From Thinopyrum elongatum (taxonomy: Eukaryota > Streptophyta > Magnoliopsida > Poales > Poaceae): 64,000 nt of DNA. The notes under the pieces were generated by a model. That model was not told where the DNA came from and made no database searches. It worked only from the letters and a program-made list of their open reading frames with translations. A program made the position numbers and the translations under genes. The stretch is from contig CM022302.1 of assembly GCA_011799875.1 (NCBI GenBank), positions 322,445,114 through 322,509,113 of the forward strand, given 5' to 3'. The stretch's first letter is position 1. Each line of letters begins with the position of its first letter. Shown one piece after another: positions 35,749 to 46,955 of this stretch.

Positions 35749-37840
35749 TGAATAAAATTTATTTTCGTCTTTTTCTTTCTGTTCTTGAGTGTTTGCATAA
35801 TTATGCTAATGTTATGATTGTGTTCTTTATGTTTTAATTAGTGTTTGTGCCAAGAAAAGCCTTTGGGATAGCTTTGGTGATAGTTGATTTGATCTTGTTG
35901 GAAAATAGAAACTTTTGCATCCAGTAAAACAATTTTATAAATTCATAGAAGTGACGAAAAATTCTGAATTTTTTACACAATATTGATATACAAATTATCT
36001 CTGTTGTCCTAAGTTTTCAGAATTTTTGGAGCTACAGAATTATGAGAACAGTTCGCATCTTTACAGACTATTCTGTTCTTGACAGATTCTGTTTTCTTTG
36101 CACTGTGTGCTTATTTTGATGAATCTATGGTTTGTATCGGGGGGTATGAGCCATGGTAAAGTTAGAATACAGTAGATATAATGCAAGAACAAAATTTGAA
36201 TGGGTTTTCTACAGTACTTAAAGTAAAGATTGGTTTTCTTATACTAACGGATCTCACGAAGGTTTTGGTGAGTTTTGTGTGATTGAAGTTTTCAAGTTTT
36301 GGGTGAGATTACGATGGATGAAGGAATAAGGAGTAAGAAGAGCCTAAGCTTGGGGATTCCCCATGGCACCCCAAGCCATTATCCAAAGAGAAGCAAGCAA
36401 CTAAGCTTGGGGATGCCAGAGTGGCATCCCCTCTTTCTTCTGACGACCATTGGTATTTTACTTGGAGCTATATTTTTATTCGTCACATATCATGAGTTTT
36501 GCTTGGAGCGTCTTGTACGATATGAGTCTTTGCTTGTTTTGCTTTTTATTTTTAGTCATGAATCCTTGCTGGACACACCTATTTGAGAGAGCCAAAAATT
36601 TTCTATGACTTGGTAGAATTGCTCTCTATGCTTCACTTAAATCTTTATGAGTTATGGAATTGCTCTAGTGCTTCACATATATCTTTTTGAGCATAGTGTG
36701 CTTTAGTATTTTTGAAGAAATGCTATCATGCTTCACTTAGATTTATTTGAGAGTTAGTAATTTTTTTTAGAAATTCTCTCTTGCTTCACTTAAATTATTT
36801 TGAGAGAAGAAAATTTTATGCTCATGTTCTTCACTTAGATTTGTTTGAGCTATCAAAAGCAACAAATGAAATTAGTCCCAAAGTGATAGATATTCAAGAG
36901 GGATATAATAAAAAAAATTCATGAAGATCATTGGACAAAATAAAATTGATTCCTTGTAATAGTTTTGTGATATGTTGATATAATATGTGAGTCATGTTGA
37001 TGAGTAATTATGCTTTAGTAAGAATATTGGTGTTAAGGTTTGTGATTCCCTATGCAAGCATGAAAGTCAATAGTTATGCAATGAAATTACATCCTACTTG
37101 TGGTGCATTATTCGGTGTTAGTTATGCTTAATGCTCGCTTATGAGATTTTTCGTTTCTTGGTTGGATGCTTCTCAATCTTTTGCTAGCCTTCATTTGCAC
37201 TAAGTATGATCACTACTTGTGCATCCAAAATCCTTTAACCAGTTTTGCCATATGAGTCCACTATACCTACCTATATGCGGTATTTCCGTGCCATTCTAAG
37301 CAAATTTGTATGTGCCATCTCTAATTTCAAAATAAATTTCTCTTTTGTGTGCTCGTACCACTCATGAAACGGTAGGGGGTGGTTGATATATTTCCATGCT
37401 AGATGTGTTATTCTCAAGATGAGTGTTTATTCACTTGTCATTGCACGAGAGTACGGCAAGGGTATTAGGGATGCCCAGTTCCAAAACGAAAAATAAATTT
37501 ACTTTATGTTGTCAAATAATAAATTCCTTAGAAAGTGTTGGTATGGAAGGCACCCGTGGATACGGCTAGCCATGGAAAGTGAAAGTATGGTTGAAAAAGG
37601 AATAAACTTTATTTTCTGTTTGGGAACCGCCTATGATATATCTAGCATGGAAAGTATTAGGAACTACTCGATTGTTTTTGTTGACAGGAAAAGCATGCCA
37701 CCGAAAATGTTTTATCTCTACTTTTTTCGCTTTGAGCTCTGGCACCTCTACAAATCCCTACTTCCCTCTGTGAAGGGCCTTTCTTTTACTTTATGCATTT
37801 TTTATTTTATTTTGAGTCGCCATCTTCTCTTATAAAGCAC
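35749..37840 (+). other. Element 5 3' non-coding module
   Basis: No supported ORF. Collinear with the non-coding regions of elements 2, 4 and 6, including the block around ACTAACGGATCTCACGA (36244), the hairpin at 36409, and repeated TTCACTTA-type segments at 36600-36850. Confidence 0.75.
36409..36431 (+). other. Conserved internal hairpin, element 5 copy
   Basis: GGGGATGCCA, loop GAG, TGGCATCCCC: a perfect 10-bp stem with a 3-nt loop. It directly follows AAGCTT, so its first arm doubles as an internal copy of the polypurine tract. Confidence 0.75.
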
Positions 37841-37851
37841 CAACTAAGGGG

Positions 37852-38272
37852 AGTGAGGGCTTTTGGCGGGCGACCTCCATGGAGGTGGATATTTTGAAAA
37901 ATTCAATAATTACATTTTGGAGTTTCAAAAAATTCTGAATAAAATTCTACACATTCATATGGATGTATTCTACATGTGTATAAAATCTGACAACGAAATA
38001 CATTACGGTGAGAGCTACACAAAAAAGAGAAAATCCTGCATTTCTAATAGTGAATAGTGTCCGCACTGTTCATCAGTTTGAAAAACACGATTTGTCTTTT
38101 TTGTGTAGCTCTCACCATAATGTATTTCATCTTCAAAATTTACACACATGTAGAATACATCCATGTTGACATGTATGATTTTTTTTAGAATTTTTTGAAA
38201 CTTTAAAATATGTTTTTCAATTTTTTCAAAATACCCACCTCCATGGAGGTCGACCGCCGTTAGCATTTTGCG
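37852..38272 (+). mobile_element. Mutator-like foldback MITE (421 bp)
   Basis: The whole element is one long inverted repeat with arms of roughly 200 bp; the outer arms share GACCTCCATGGAGGTGG and flanking sequence. It is flanked by an 11-bp perfect direct repeat CAACTAAGGGG (37841-37851 and 38273-38283). Mutator-like elements give 9-11 bp duplications. It has no coding capacity and is inserted in the non-coding region of element 5. RNA read across it would fold into a long hairpin. Confidence 0.8.
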
Positions 38273-38590
38273 CAACTAAGGGGCACTATGATCGTACTTG
38301 AGCATTGGGTGTAGCTAATATGCGAGTTTGTTTCATGAATGGATCAATGATTGAGCATAATGGGTTAGGGATAACTTGCTTTAGTGTTGATATTTTGAAA
38401 GACATGGTTGCTTGTTGATATGCTTGAGTATTGAAATCTTCATGTCAAAACTAGACAATTGCTTTGAATCATATAAATGTCCAAATGTCCATGCTACAAA
38501 GAAAAAAAATATGTGATGAACATGTTAGGCAGCATTCCACATCAAAAATTCTGTTTTTATCATTTACCTACTCGAGGACAAGCAGGAATT

Positions 38591-38604
38591 AAGCTTGGGG
38601 ATGC
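38591..38604 (+). other. Element 5 polypurine tract
   Basis: AAGCTTGGGGATGC immediately before the 3' LTR. Confidence 0.8.
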
Positions 38605-40188
38605 TGATACGTCTCCAACGTATCTATATTTTTTTATTGTTCCATGCTGTTATATTATCATTCTTGGATGTTTTACAATCATTTTATAGCAACTTTATAT
38701 AATTTTTTGGGAACAACCAATTGACATAGTTCCCAGTGCCAGTTGCTGTTTTTTGCTTGTTTTTTACTTCGCAGGAAATCAATACCAAACGGAGTCCAAA
38801 CGCAGCGAAACTTTTTGGTGATTTTTTCTGGACCAGAGGACACAAGTTGGGCCAAGAAAGTACCTGAGGGGGGCTCCGAGGGGAGCACAACCCACCAGGG
38901 CGCGCCTCCCAGGTGGGTTGGGCCCACCTCGGCCACCTCCCGCACCGCCTCTTTGCTCTATAAATACCCCAATATTCCAGAAACCCTAGGGGAGTCGACG
39001 AAAATCAATTCCAGCCACCGCAAGTTCCAGAAACCACAGATCCAATCTAGACACCATCACGGAGGGGTTCATCATCCTCATTGGTGCCTCTCCGATGATG
39101 CATGAGTAGTTCATTGTAGACCTACGGGTCCGTAGTTAGTAGCTAGATGGCTTCCTCTCTCTCTTTTGATTCTCAATACAATGGTCTCTTGGAGATCTAT
39201 TTGATGTAACTCTTTTTGCGGTGTGTTTGTTGGGATCCGATGAACTTTGAGTTTATGATCAGATCTATATTTTTATCCATGAAAGTTATTTGAGTCTTTT
39301 GATCTCTTATATGCATGATTACTTATAGCCTCGTATTTCTTCTTCGAATCTTTGGTTTAGTTAGGTCAACTAGATCGATTTTTCTTGCCATGGGAAGAGG
39401 TGCTTTGTGATGAGTTCGATCTTACTGTGCTTGATCCCAGTGACAGAAGGGGAACCGACACGTATATATCGTTGCTATTAAGGATAACAAGATGGGGTAT
39501 ATTTCTACATAAATAGATCTTGTCTACATCAGGTCATTGTTCTTATTGCATTACTCCATTTCTCCATGAACTTAATACACTAGATGCATGCTGGATAGCG
39601 GTCGATGTGTGGAGTAATAGTAGTAGATGCAGGCAGGAGTCGGTCTACTAATCTTGGACGTGATGCCTATGTAATGATCATTGCTTGGATATCATCATAA
39701 TTATTTGAAGTTCTATTAATTGCCCGACAGTAATTTGTTTACCCACCGTATGCTATTTTTCTAGAGAGAAGCCACTAGTGAAATCTACGGCCCCCAGGTC
39801 TATTTTCTCATCATATATTTTCAGATCTATTTTGCTATTTGCCTTTTATTTATTTGCTACTTTTATTTTCAGATCTATATTATCAAAAACCCAAAAATAC
39901 CTCGCTAAATTTTATTTGCTTTTATTTGCATCTATCAATCTATTACAACTTTCTCACGTCCGTTTGCCAATTTTTGGCGCTGTTACCCAAATGGGATTGA
40001 CAACCCCTTTAACACGTCGGGTTGCAAGTATTTGTTCTTTGTGTGCAGGTGTTGTTTACGTAGTGTTGCTTGGTTCTTCTACTGGTTCGATAACCTTGGT
40101 CTCATCACTAAGGGAAATACCTACCGTTGATGTGCTGCATCATCCCTTCCTCTTTGGGGAAATACCGACGTAGTTCAAGCAAACATCA
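38605..40188 (+). repeat. Element 5 3' LTR
   Basis: Begins TGATACGTCTCC and ends CAAACATCA, followed by the GCCTT target duplication. Confidence 0.92.
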
Positions 40189-41188
40189 GCCTTGCCACAA
40201 ATACTATGTCAACTACATGATCATGCAAAGCAATATGACAATGATGAAGCGTGTCATAATAAACGCAATGGTGCAAGTTGCATGGCAATATATCTCGGAA
40301 TGGCTATGGAAATGCCATAATAGGTAGGTATGGTGGCTGTTTTGAGGAAGGTATATGGTGGGTGTAATGCACCGGCGAAAGTTGCGCGGTACTAGAGAGG
40401 CTAGCAATGGTGGAAGGGTGAGAGTGTGTATAATCCATGGACTCAACATTAGTCATAAAGAACTCACATACTTATTGCAAAAGTCTATTAGATATCGAAA
40501 CAAAGTACTACACGCATGCTCCTAGGGGGATAGATTGGTAGGAAAAGACCATCGCTTTCTCCGACCGCCACTCATAAGGAAGACAATCAATAAATAAATC
40601 ATGCTCCAACTTCATTACATAACGGTTCACCATACGTGCATGCTACGGGAATCACAAACTTTAACACAAGTATTTATACCAATCCACAATTACTCACTAG
40701 CATGACTCTAATATCACCATCTTTATATCTCAAAACAATCATAAGGAATCAAACTTCTCATAGTATTCAACGCTCTTTATATGAAAGTTTTTATTATATC
40801 CCTCTTGGATGCCCATCATATTAGGATTAAATTCATAACCTAAGCAAATTACCATGCTGTTTAGAGAGACTCTCAAAATAATATAAGTGAAGCATGAGAT
40901 TTCAATAATTTCTATAAAATAAATCCACCGCCGTGCTCTAAAAAGATATAAGTGAAGCACTAGAGCAAAATTGCCTAGCTCAAAAGATATAAGTGAAGCA
41001 CATAGAGTATTCTAATAAATTGACGAATCATGCGTGTACCTCTCAAAAGGTGTGTACAGCAAGGATGATTGTGGCAAACTAAAAAAGCAAAGACTCATAT
41101 CATACAAGACGCTCCAAGCAAAACACATATCATGTGGTGAATAAAAATATAGCCTCAAGTAAATTTACCGATAGACGAAGACAAAAGA

Positions 41189-41212
41189 GGGGATGCCATC
41201 CGGGGCATCCCC
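41189..41212 (-). other. Conserved internal hairpin, element 4 copy
   Basis: In element sense GGGGATGCC, loop CCGGAT, GGCATCCCC: a perfect 9-bp stem, preceded by AAGCTT. Confidence 0.75.
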
Positions 41213-41852
41213 AAGCTTAGATGCTTGGTTATCCTTTAATATTACCTTGGGATGCCTTGGGCATCCCCAAGCTTAGGCTCTTGCCACTCCTTATTCCATA
41301 GTCCATCAAATCTTTACCCAAAACTTGAAAACTTCACAACACAAAACTCAACAGAAAACTCATGAGATCCGTTAGTATAAGAAAATAAATCACCACTTTT
41401 TGGTACTGTTGTTAACTCATTATTTATTTATATTGGTGTAATATCTACTATATTCCAACTTTTCCATGGTTCGTACCCCCCGATACTACCCATAGATTCT
41501 TCAAAATAAGCAAACAACACAAAGAAAACAGAATCTGTCAGAAACAGAACAGTCTGCGAAGATCTGAATTGTTCTCATACTTATGTAACTCCAAAAATTC
41601 TGAAAAATTAGTAAAACAGAGGAATTTTTATATAAATCTTGTGTAAAAAATTCATAGTTTTTACACACTCCAGTGAATTTAATCAATTATATTACTGGAC
41701 ACAAAAGTTTCTGTTTTTCAGCAAGATCAAATCAACTATCACCGTAAGCCATCCCAAAGGTCTTACTTGGCTCAAACACTAATTAAAACACCAAAACACA
41801 ATTACTACCGAGGTAATAATGTGTATTCTCATAAAAACAGAAAATAAAAATA

Positions 41853-41868
41853 TTGGGTTGTCTCCCAA
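41853..41868 (-). other. Hairpin downstream of the gag-like stop, element 4 copy
   Basis: In element sense TTGGG, loop AGACAA, CCCAA, about 53 nt after the stop at 41922. Confidence 0.65.
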
Positions 41869-41921
41869 CAAGCGCTTTTCTTTAAAGCCTTTTAGCTAGG
41901 CATTGATAATTTTAATGATGC

Positions 41922-42750
41922 TCACATGAAAGATAATAGTTGAAACACAAAGGGAGCATCATTAAGCATGTGAAAAACACATCTAAGTCTAACATACTTC
42001 CTATGCATAGGCATTTTATAGGCAAACAAATTATCAAGGCAAGCAAAGACTAGCATATGCAAAGAAGAAGAAAGAAACAATAGCAATCTCAACACAACGA
42101 GAGGTAATTCAGTAACATGAAAATTTCTACAACCATATTTTCCTCTCTCATAATAATTACATGTAGGATCATGATCAAATTCCACAATATAACTATCACA
42201 TAAAATATTCTCTTCCTGATCCACATGCATGCAAAGTTGACACTCTTCCAAAATAGTGGGATTATCATCAAATAAAGTCATGACCTTTCCAAGCCCACTT
42301 TTATCAAAAATTTCATAAGATTGGTCATACTCCAAAGTAGCGGGATCATTATTACCTAGAGTCGACACTCTTCCAAACCCACTTTCAATATTATTGCACA
42401 CATATTCATCATGAGGCTTAAATAAATTTTCAAGATCATAAGAAGAATCACCCATTGCAATAAGTAGTGGACATATCAAAATCAGCATCCACAAGCTTAG
42501 GGTTTTGCATATTATTAGCACAATTGACATTAATAGAATTTATAATAACATCATTGCAATCATGATTTTCATTCAAGGAGCTTTCGTGAATCACTTCATA
42601 AATTTCTTCTTTTAACACTTCATCACAATTTTTAGATTCATGAATTTCAAGCAAAACTTCATAAAGATAATCTAGTGCACACAACTCACTAGCAATTGGT
42701 TCATCATAATTGGATCTCTTAAAAAGATTAGCAAGTGGATAAGGATCCAT
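41922..42750 (-). pseudogene. Element 4 gag-like ORF, frameshifted
   Basis: Starts at ATG 42750 (MDPYPLANLFKRSN), about 245 bp after the primer-binding site. It runs to 42448, where a TGA ends the first frame. The coding sense continues in the next frame (from about 42490) to a TGA at 41922. The product is acidic (LLEIHESKNCDEVLKEEIYEV). It contains CNYYERG and KMPMHRKYVRL, the same C-terminal motifs as in elements 2 and 6, which shows common ancestry although the middle differs. Function unknown; gag position only. Confidence 0.7.
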
Positions 42751-42995
42751 AAATGTTTTGCTTACTAATTTTCAATAAATACACAATTATGCCAAGCAAG
42801 CAAGGAAACAAACAAAGTAAGACATAAGGGCAAACGAAAGGAGGAACGAAAGAAGGGCGAAAAAAGGCAAATCTTTTTGTGTTTTTCTGAAATCATTTTA
42901 GAAGTGGGGGAGAGGAAAATGAGAGGCAAATGGCAAATAATGTAATGCAAGAGATGAGCGTTTATGGTGGGTACTTGGTAGGCTTGATGTAGATC

Positions 42996-43013
42996 TCCCC
43001 AGCAACGGTGCCA
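42996..43013 (-). other. Element 4 primer-binding site
   Basis: On the minus strand TGGCACCGTTGCTGGGGA, 11 bp from the 5' LTR. tRNA-Asp type. Confidence 0.8.
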
Positions 43014-43024
43014 GAAATTCTTCC

Positions 43025-44602
43025 TACTACTTCTTGAGCTTGCGTTGGTTTTTCCCTTGAAGAGGAAAGGGTGATGCAGCAAAGTAGAGATAAGTATTTC
43101 CCTCGGTTAAGAACCAAGGTATCAATCCAGTAGGAGATACACGCAAGTCTCCCATCTATGCACCTGCACAAACAATCAAACACTTGCACCCAACGCGATA
43201 AAGGGGTTATCAATCCCTTCACGGTCACTTGCAAAGGTGAGATCTGATAGAGATAGATATAAAAGCTTACTAAAACATAAAACAAAGTAAAAACAAATAA
43301 ATTGTAGCAAGGTATTTTTGGGTTTTTTGGTTTATAGATCTGAAAATATATGATGGAAAATAGACCCGGGGCCATAGGTTTCACTAGAGGCTTCTCTCTT
43401 GAAGGCAAATAATACGGTGGGTGAACAAATTACCGTCGAGCAGTTGATAGAAAAGCGCAAAGTTATGACGATATCCAAGGCAATGATTATGAATATAGGC
43501 ATCACGTCCGTGTCAAGTAGATCGACTCCCGCCTGCATCTACTACTATTACTCCACACATCGACCGCTATCCAGTACGCATCTAGAGTATTAAGTTCATA
43601 AGAACGGAGTAACGCCTTAAGTAAGATGACATGATGTAGAGGGATAAACTCAAGCAATATGATGAAAACCCCATCTTTTTACCCTTGATGGCAACAATAC
43701 AATACGTGCCTCGCTACCCCTACTTTGTCACTGGGTGAGGACACCACAAGATTGAACCCAAAACTAAGCACCTCTCCCATTGCAAGAAGAACCAATCTAG
43801 TTGGCCAAACCAAACCGATAATTCGAAGAGAAATACAAAGATATCAAATCATGCATATAAGAATTCAGAGAAGATTCAAATAATATTCATAGATAAACTG
43901 ATCATAAATCCACAATTCATTCTCGACAAACACACCGCAAAAGAATATTACATCGGATAGATCTCCAAGAACATCGAGGAGAACATGGTATTGAGGATCA
44001 AAGAGAGAGAAGAAGTCATCTAGCTACTAGCTATGGACTCGTAGCTCTGAGGTAAACTACTCATGCTTCATAGGAAGGGCAATAGACTTGATGTAGAAGC
44101 CCTTCGTGATCGAATACCTCTCCGGCAGGATGCCGAAAAAGGCCCCAAGATGGGATCTCACGAGAACAAAAGGTTACAGCGGTGGAAAACTATTTTGGTG
44201 GATGCTTCTGGTCGTTTGGGAATATTTCTGAATTTATAGGCCAAAGATTAGGGTTGGAGGACACCCGTGGGGGCCACAAGCCAGGGGGCACCCCCTTAGG
44301 GCACGCCCTGAGGGCTTGTGGAGCCCTCAGGACCCTTATGCCTTCCTCTCCAAGTCCTACGTGTGTCTTCTGGTCCAGGAAAAATCATCACGAAAGTTTT
44401 ATTCCGTTTGGACTCCGTTTGATATTCCTTTTCTGTAAAACTCTAAAACAAGGAAAAAACAGAAACTGGCACTGGGCTCTAGGTTAATAAGTTAGTCCCA
44501 AAAATAATATAAAATAGCATATTAATGCATATAAAACATCCAAAACAGATAATATAATAGCATGGAACAATCAAAATTTATAGATACGTTGGAGACGTAT
44601 CA
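43025..44602 (-). repeat. Element 4 5' LTR (right)
   Basis: Partner of 30418-31989. Also matches element 0 (1-833) in reverse complement. Confidence 0.92.
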
Positions 44603-45106
44603 CTACTTCGTAAGGGACTGATTTGGATCCACATGTTTAATGCTATGGTAAGATTTTATCTTAATACTTTTCTCGTAGTTGCGAATGCTTGCGAGGGGGT
44701 TAATCATAAGTGGGAGGCTTGTTCAAGTAAGAAAAGCACCCAAGCACCAGTCCACCAACATATGAAATTATCAAAGTAGCGAACGCGAATCAAACTAACA
44801 TGATGAAAGTGACTAGATGAAATTCCCGTGTGCCCTCAAGAACGCTTTGCTTATTATAAGAGACCGTTTTGGCCTGTCCTTTGCTACAAAAATGATTGGG
44901 CTACCTTGCTGCACTTTATTTACCATTACTGTTACTTGTCCGTTACAAATTATCTTGCTATCGAACTACCTGTTACCTACAATTTCAGTGCTTGCAGAAA
45001 TTACCTTGCTGAAAACCACTTGTCATTTCCTTCTGCTCCTCGTTGGGTTCGACACTCTTACTTATTGAAAGGACTATGATTGATCCCCTATACTTGTGGG
45101 TCATCA
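44603..45106 (+). repeat. Element 1 3' LTR, second part
   Basis: Begins with the CTACT duplication made by element 4, then continues collinearly with 3446-3938 of the 5' LTR to the terminal GGGTCATCA at 45106. Confidence 0.9.
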
Positions 45107-45111
45107 GGAAG

Positions 45112-45256
45112 CGCCCCCGAGAGTGAAGAGGAATGAGAATGATTGCCTCTTACTTAAGGCACTCATCACCCAGAACCAAATTAACAACAAGTTGTTCGAA
45201 TCGGGGAGTAATATTATTTCTGATGGCATGAATGATGCACAAATAGGACTGGTGCT
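45112..45256 (+). pseudogene. CACTA Ulp1-type gene, middle coding fragment
   Basis: A 145-bp fragment lying between the end of element 1 and the start of element 6. It reads VKRNENDCLLLKALITQ and on to MNDAQIGLVL, then continues in the same frame after element 6 at 52811. Relative to the Gln-repeat frame before 2445 it is off by one base. The junction has a run of five C (45113-45117), so a one-base loss in that run would explain the shift. The 5 bases at either end are target-site copies. Confidence 0.75.
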
Positions 45257-46783
45257 TGATACGTCTCCATCGTATCTATAATTTTTGATTGTTTCATGCC
45301 AATATTCTACAATTTTCATATAGTTTTGGCAACTTTTTATACTATTTTTGGGACTAACATATTGATCCAGTGCCCAGTGCCAGTTCCTGTTTGTTGCATG
45401 TTTTTTGTTTATCAAAAAATCCATATCAAACGAAGTCCAAACGCGATAAAAACTTACGGAGATTTTTTTTGGAATATATGTGGGAAGTGGAATCAACGCG
45501 AGACGATGCCCGAGGCGGCGACAAGGCAGGGGGGTGCGCCCCATGGGGTAGGGCGCACCCTGGGCCCTTGTGGCCACCCCGTAAGGCGGTTGGTGCTCTT
45601 CTTCGGCCGCAAGAAAGCTAATATCCAGATAAAAATCATGTTAAAATTTCAGCCCAATCGGAGTTACGGATATCCGGGAATTTAAGAAACGGTGAAAGGC
45701 TAGAATCTGGGAGCACAGAAACAGAAGGAAACAGAGAGAGAGAGAGATCCAATCTTGGAGGGGCTCCCGCCCCTCCGCTGCCATGGAGGCTAAGGACCAG
45801 AGGGGAAACCCTCCTCCCATCTAGGGGGGAGGTCAAGGAAGAAGAAGAAGGAGGGGGGCTCTCTCCCCCTCTCTCCCGGTGGCGCCGGAACACCGCCGGG
45901 GCCATCATTGTGACAGCGATCTACACCAACAACTTCGCCACCGTCATCACCAACTCTCTCCCCCTCTATGCAGTGGTGTGACACCTCTTCTCCCCATTGT
46001 AATATCTACTTAAACATGGTGCTCAACACTATATATTATTTCCCAATGATGTATGGCTATCCTATGATGTTTGAGTAGATACGTTTTGTCCTATGGGTTG
46101 ATTGATGATCATGATTGGTTTGAGTTGCATGTTTTATTATTGGTGCTGTCCTATGGTGCTCTTCGTGTCGCGCAAGCGTGAGGGATCCCCGCTGTAGGGT
46201 TTGCAATATGTTTATGATTCGCTTATGGTGGGTGGCGTGAGTGACAGAAGCACAGACCCGAGTAAGTAGGTTGTTTGCGTATGGGAGTAAAGAGGACTTG
46301 ATACCTTATAATGCTATGGTTGGGTTTTACCTTAATGATCTTTAGTAGTTGTGGATGCTTGCTAGAGTTCCAATCATAAGTGCGTATGATCCAAGTAGAG
46401 AAAGTATGTTAGCTTATGCCTCTCCCTCATATAAAATTACAATAAGGATTACCGGTCTAGTTATCGATGGCCTAGGGACAAATAACTTTCCTGTGACAAA
46501 AAGCTCTCTACTAAAACTAACTTAGTTATTTCTTTATCTAAACAGCCCCTATCTTTTATTTTCATGCTCTTTATTATCTTGCAAACCTATCTCTTTACAC
46601 CTACAAAGTACTTCTAGTTTCATACTTGTTCTAGGTAAAGAGAACGTTAAGCGTGCGTAGAGTTGTATCGGTGGTCGATAGAACTTGAGGGAATATTTGT
46701 TCTACCTTTAGCTCCTCGTTCGGTTCGACACTCTTATTTATCGAGAAAGGCTACAACTGATCCCCTATACTTGTGGGTTATCA
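45257..46783 (+). repeat. Element 6 5' LTR
   Basis: Pairs with 51304-52805. Contains a small GA microsatellite at about 45730-45750 that is shorter in the 3' copy. Confidence 0.92.
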
Positions 46784-46794
46784 AGACCTTTTTT

Positions 46795-46812
46795 TGGCGC
46801 CGTTGCCGGGGA
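46795..46812 (+). other. Element 6 primer-binding site
   Basis: TGGCGCCGTTGCCGGGGA, identical to the element 1 site. Confidence 0.85.
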
Positions 46813-46955
46813 GCAATAGCGTGGGGTGAATATTCTCGTGTGTGCTTGTTTGCTTCATCGCTAAGTAGTTTTTATTTTTTGCTCCTGTTTTCTATCTTTA
46901 TTTATGGGTAGGAAATGTAAAATACCAAAAAAAATTAGTTGTACCTACTAAACCA

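Larger units (their letters stand above)
33074..40188 (+). mobile_element. Element 5: non-autonomous Athila-related Gypsy element
   Basis: It is inserted in element 4, with a perfect target duplication GCCTT (33069-33073 and 40189-40193). LTRs are 33074-34648 and 38605-40188. It has a primer-binding site at 34660-34677, a single ORF at 34872-35687, a 2.9-kb non-coding part holding a foldback MITE, and a polypurine tract at 38591-38604. No pol. LTR ends match element 4 at the start but differ at the end (CAAACATCA), so it is a related subfamily. Resemblance to the Triticeae Sabrina group is from memory and unverified. Confidence 0.92.
40194..41921 (-). other. Element 4 3' non-coding module, proximal part
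   Basis: Continuation of the region cut by element 5. No supported ORF. Contains the hairpins at 41189-41212 and 41853-41868, and internal polypurine-tract copies near 41210-41275. Confidence 0.75.
30418..44602 (-). mobile_element. Element 4: non-autonomous Athila-related Gypsy element, minus strand
   Basis: It is inserted in the 3' LTR of element 1, with a perfect 5-bp target duplication CTACT (30413-30417 and 44603-44607). Its LTRs are 30418-31989 and 43025-44602. The inner end of the right LTR reads TA in place of TG on the plus strand. The primer-binding site (42996-43013) lies next to the right LTR, so the element reads right to left. It has a broken gag-like ORF (41922-42750) and no pol. 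Element 5 is inserted in its 3' non-coding region. It belongs to the same LTR subfamily as element 0, and the LTR start is shared with element 5. Confidence 0.92.
2446..45106 (+). mobile_element. Element 1: Athila-lineage Gypsy retrotransposon, autonomous type, pseudogenised
   Basis: A complete but decayed LTR retrotransposon inserted in the CACTA gene. Its 5' LTR starts at 2446 and its 3' LTR ends at 45106. The 5-bp target duplication GGAAG is perfect at 2441-2445 and 45107-45111. A primer-binding site of tRNA-Asp type lies at 3950-3967 and a polypurine tract at 29384-29397. It carries gag, protease, RT, RNase H and integrase in Gypsy order, plus a further ORF after pol. It is split by element 2 inside gag (5004-23221) and by element 4 inside the 3' LTR (30418-44602). 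Without these its own length is about 10.3 kb. The LTR start resembles the Triticeae WHAM group as I remember it; this is unverified. Confidence 0.92.
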
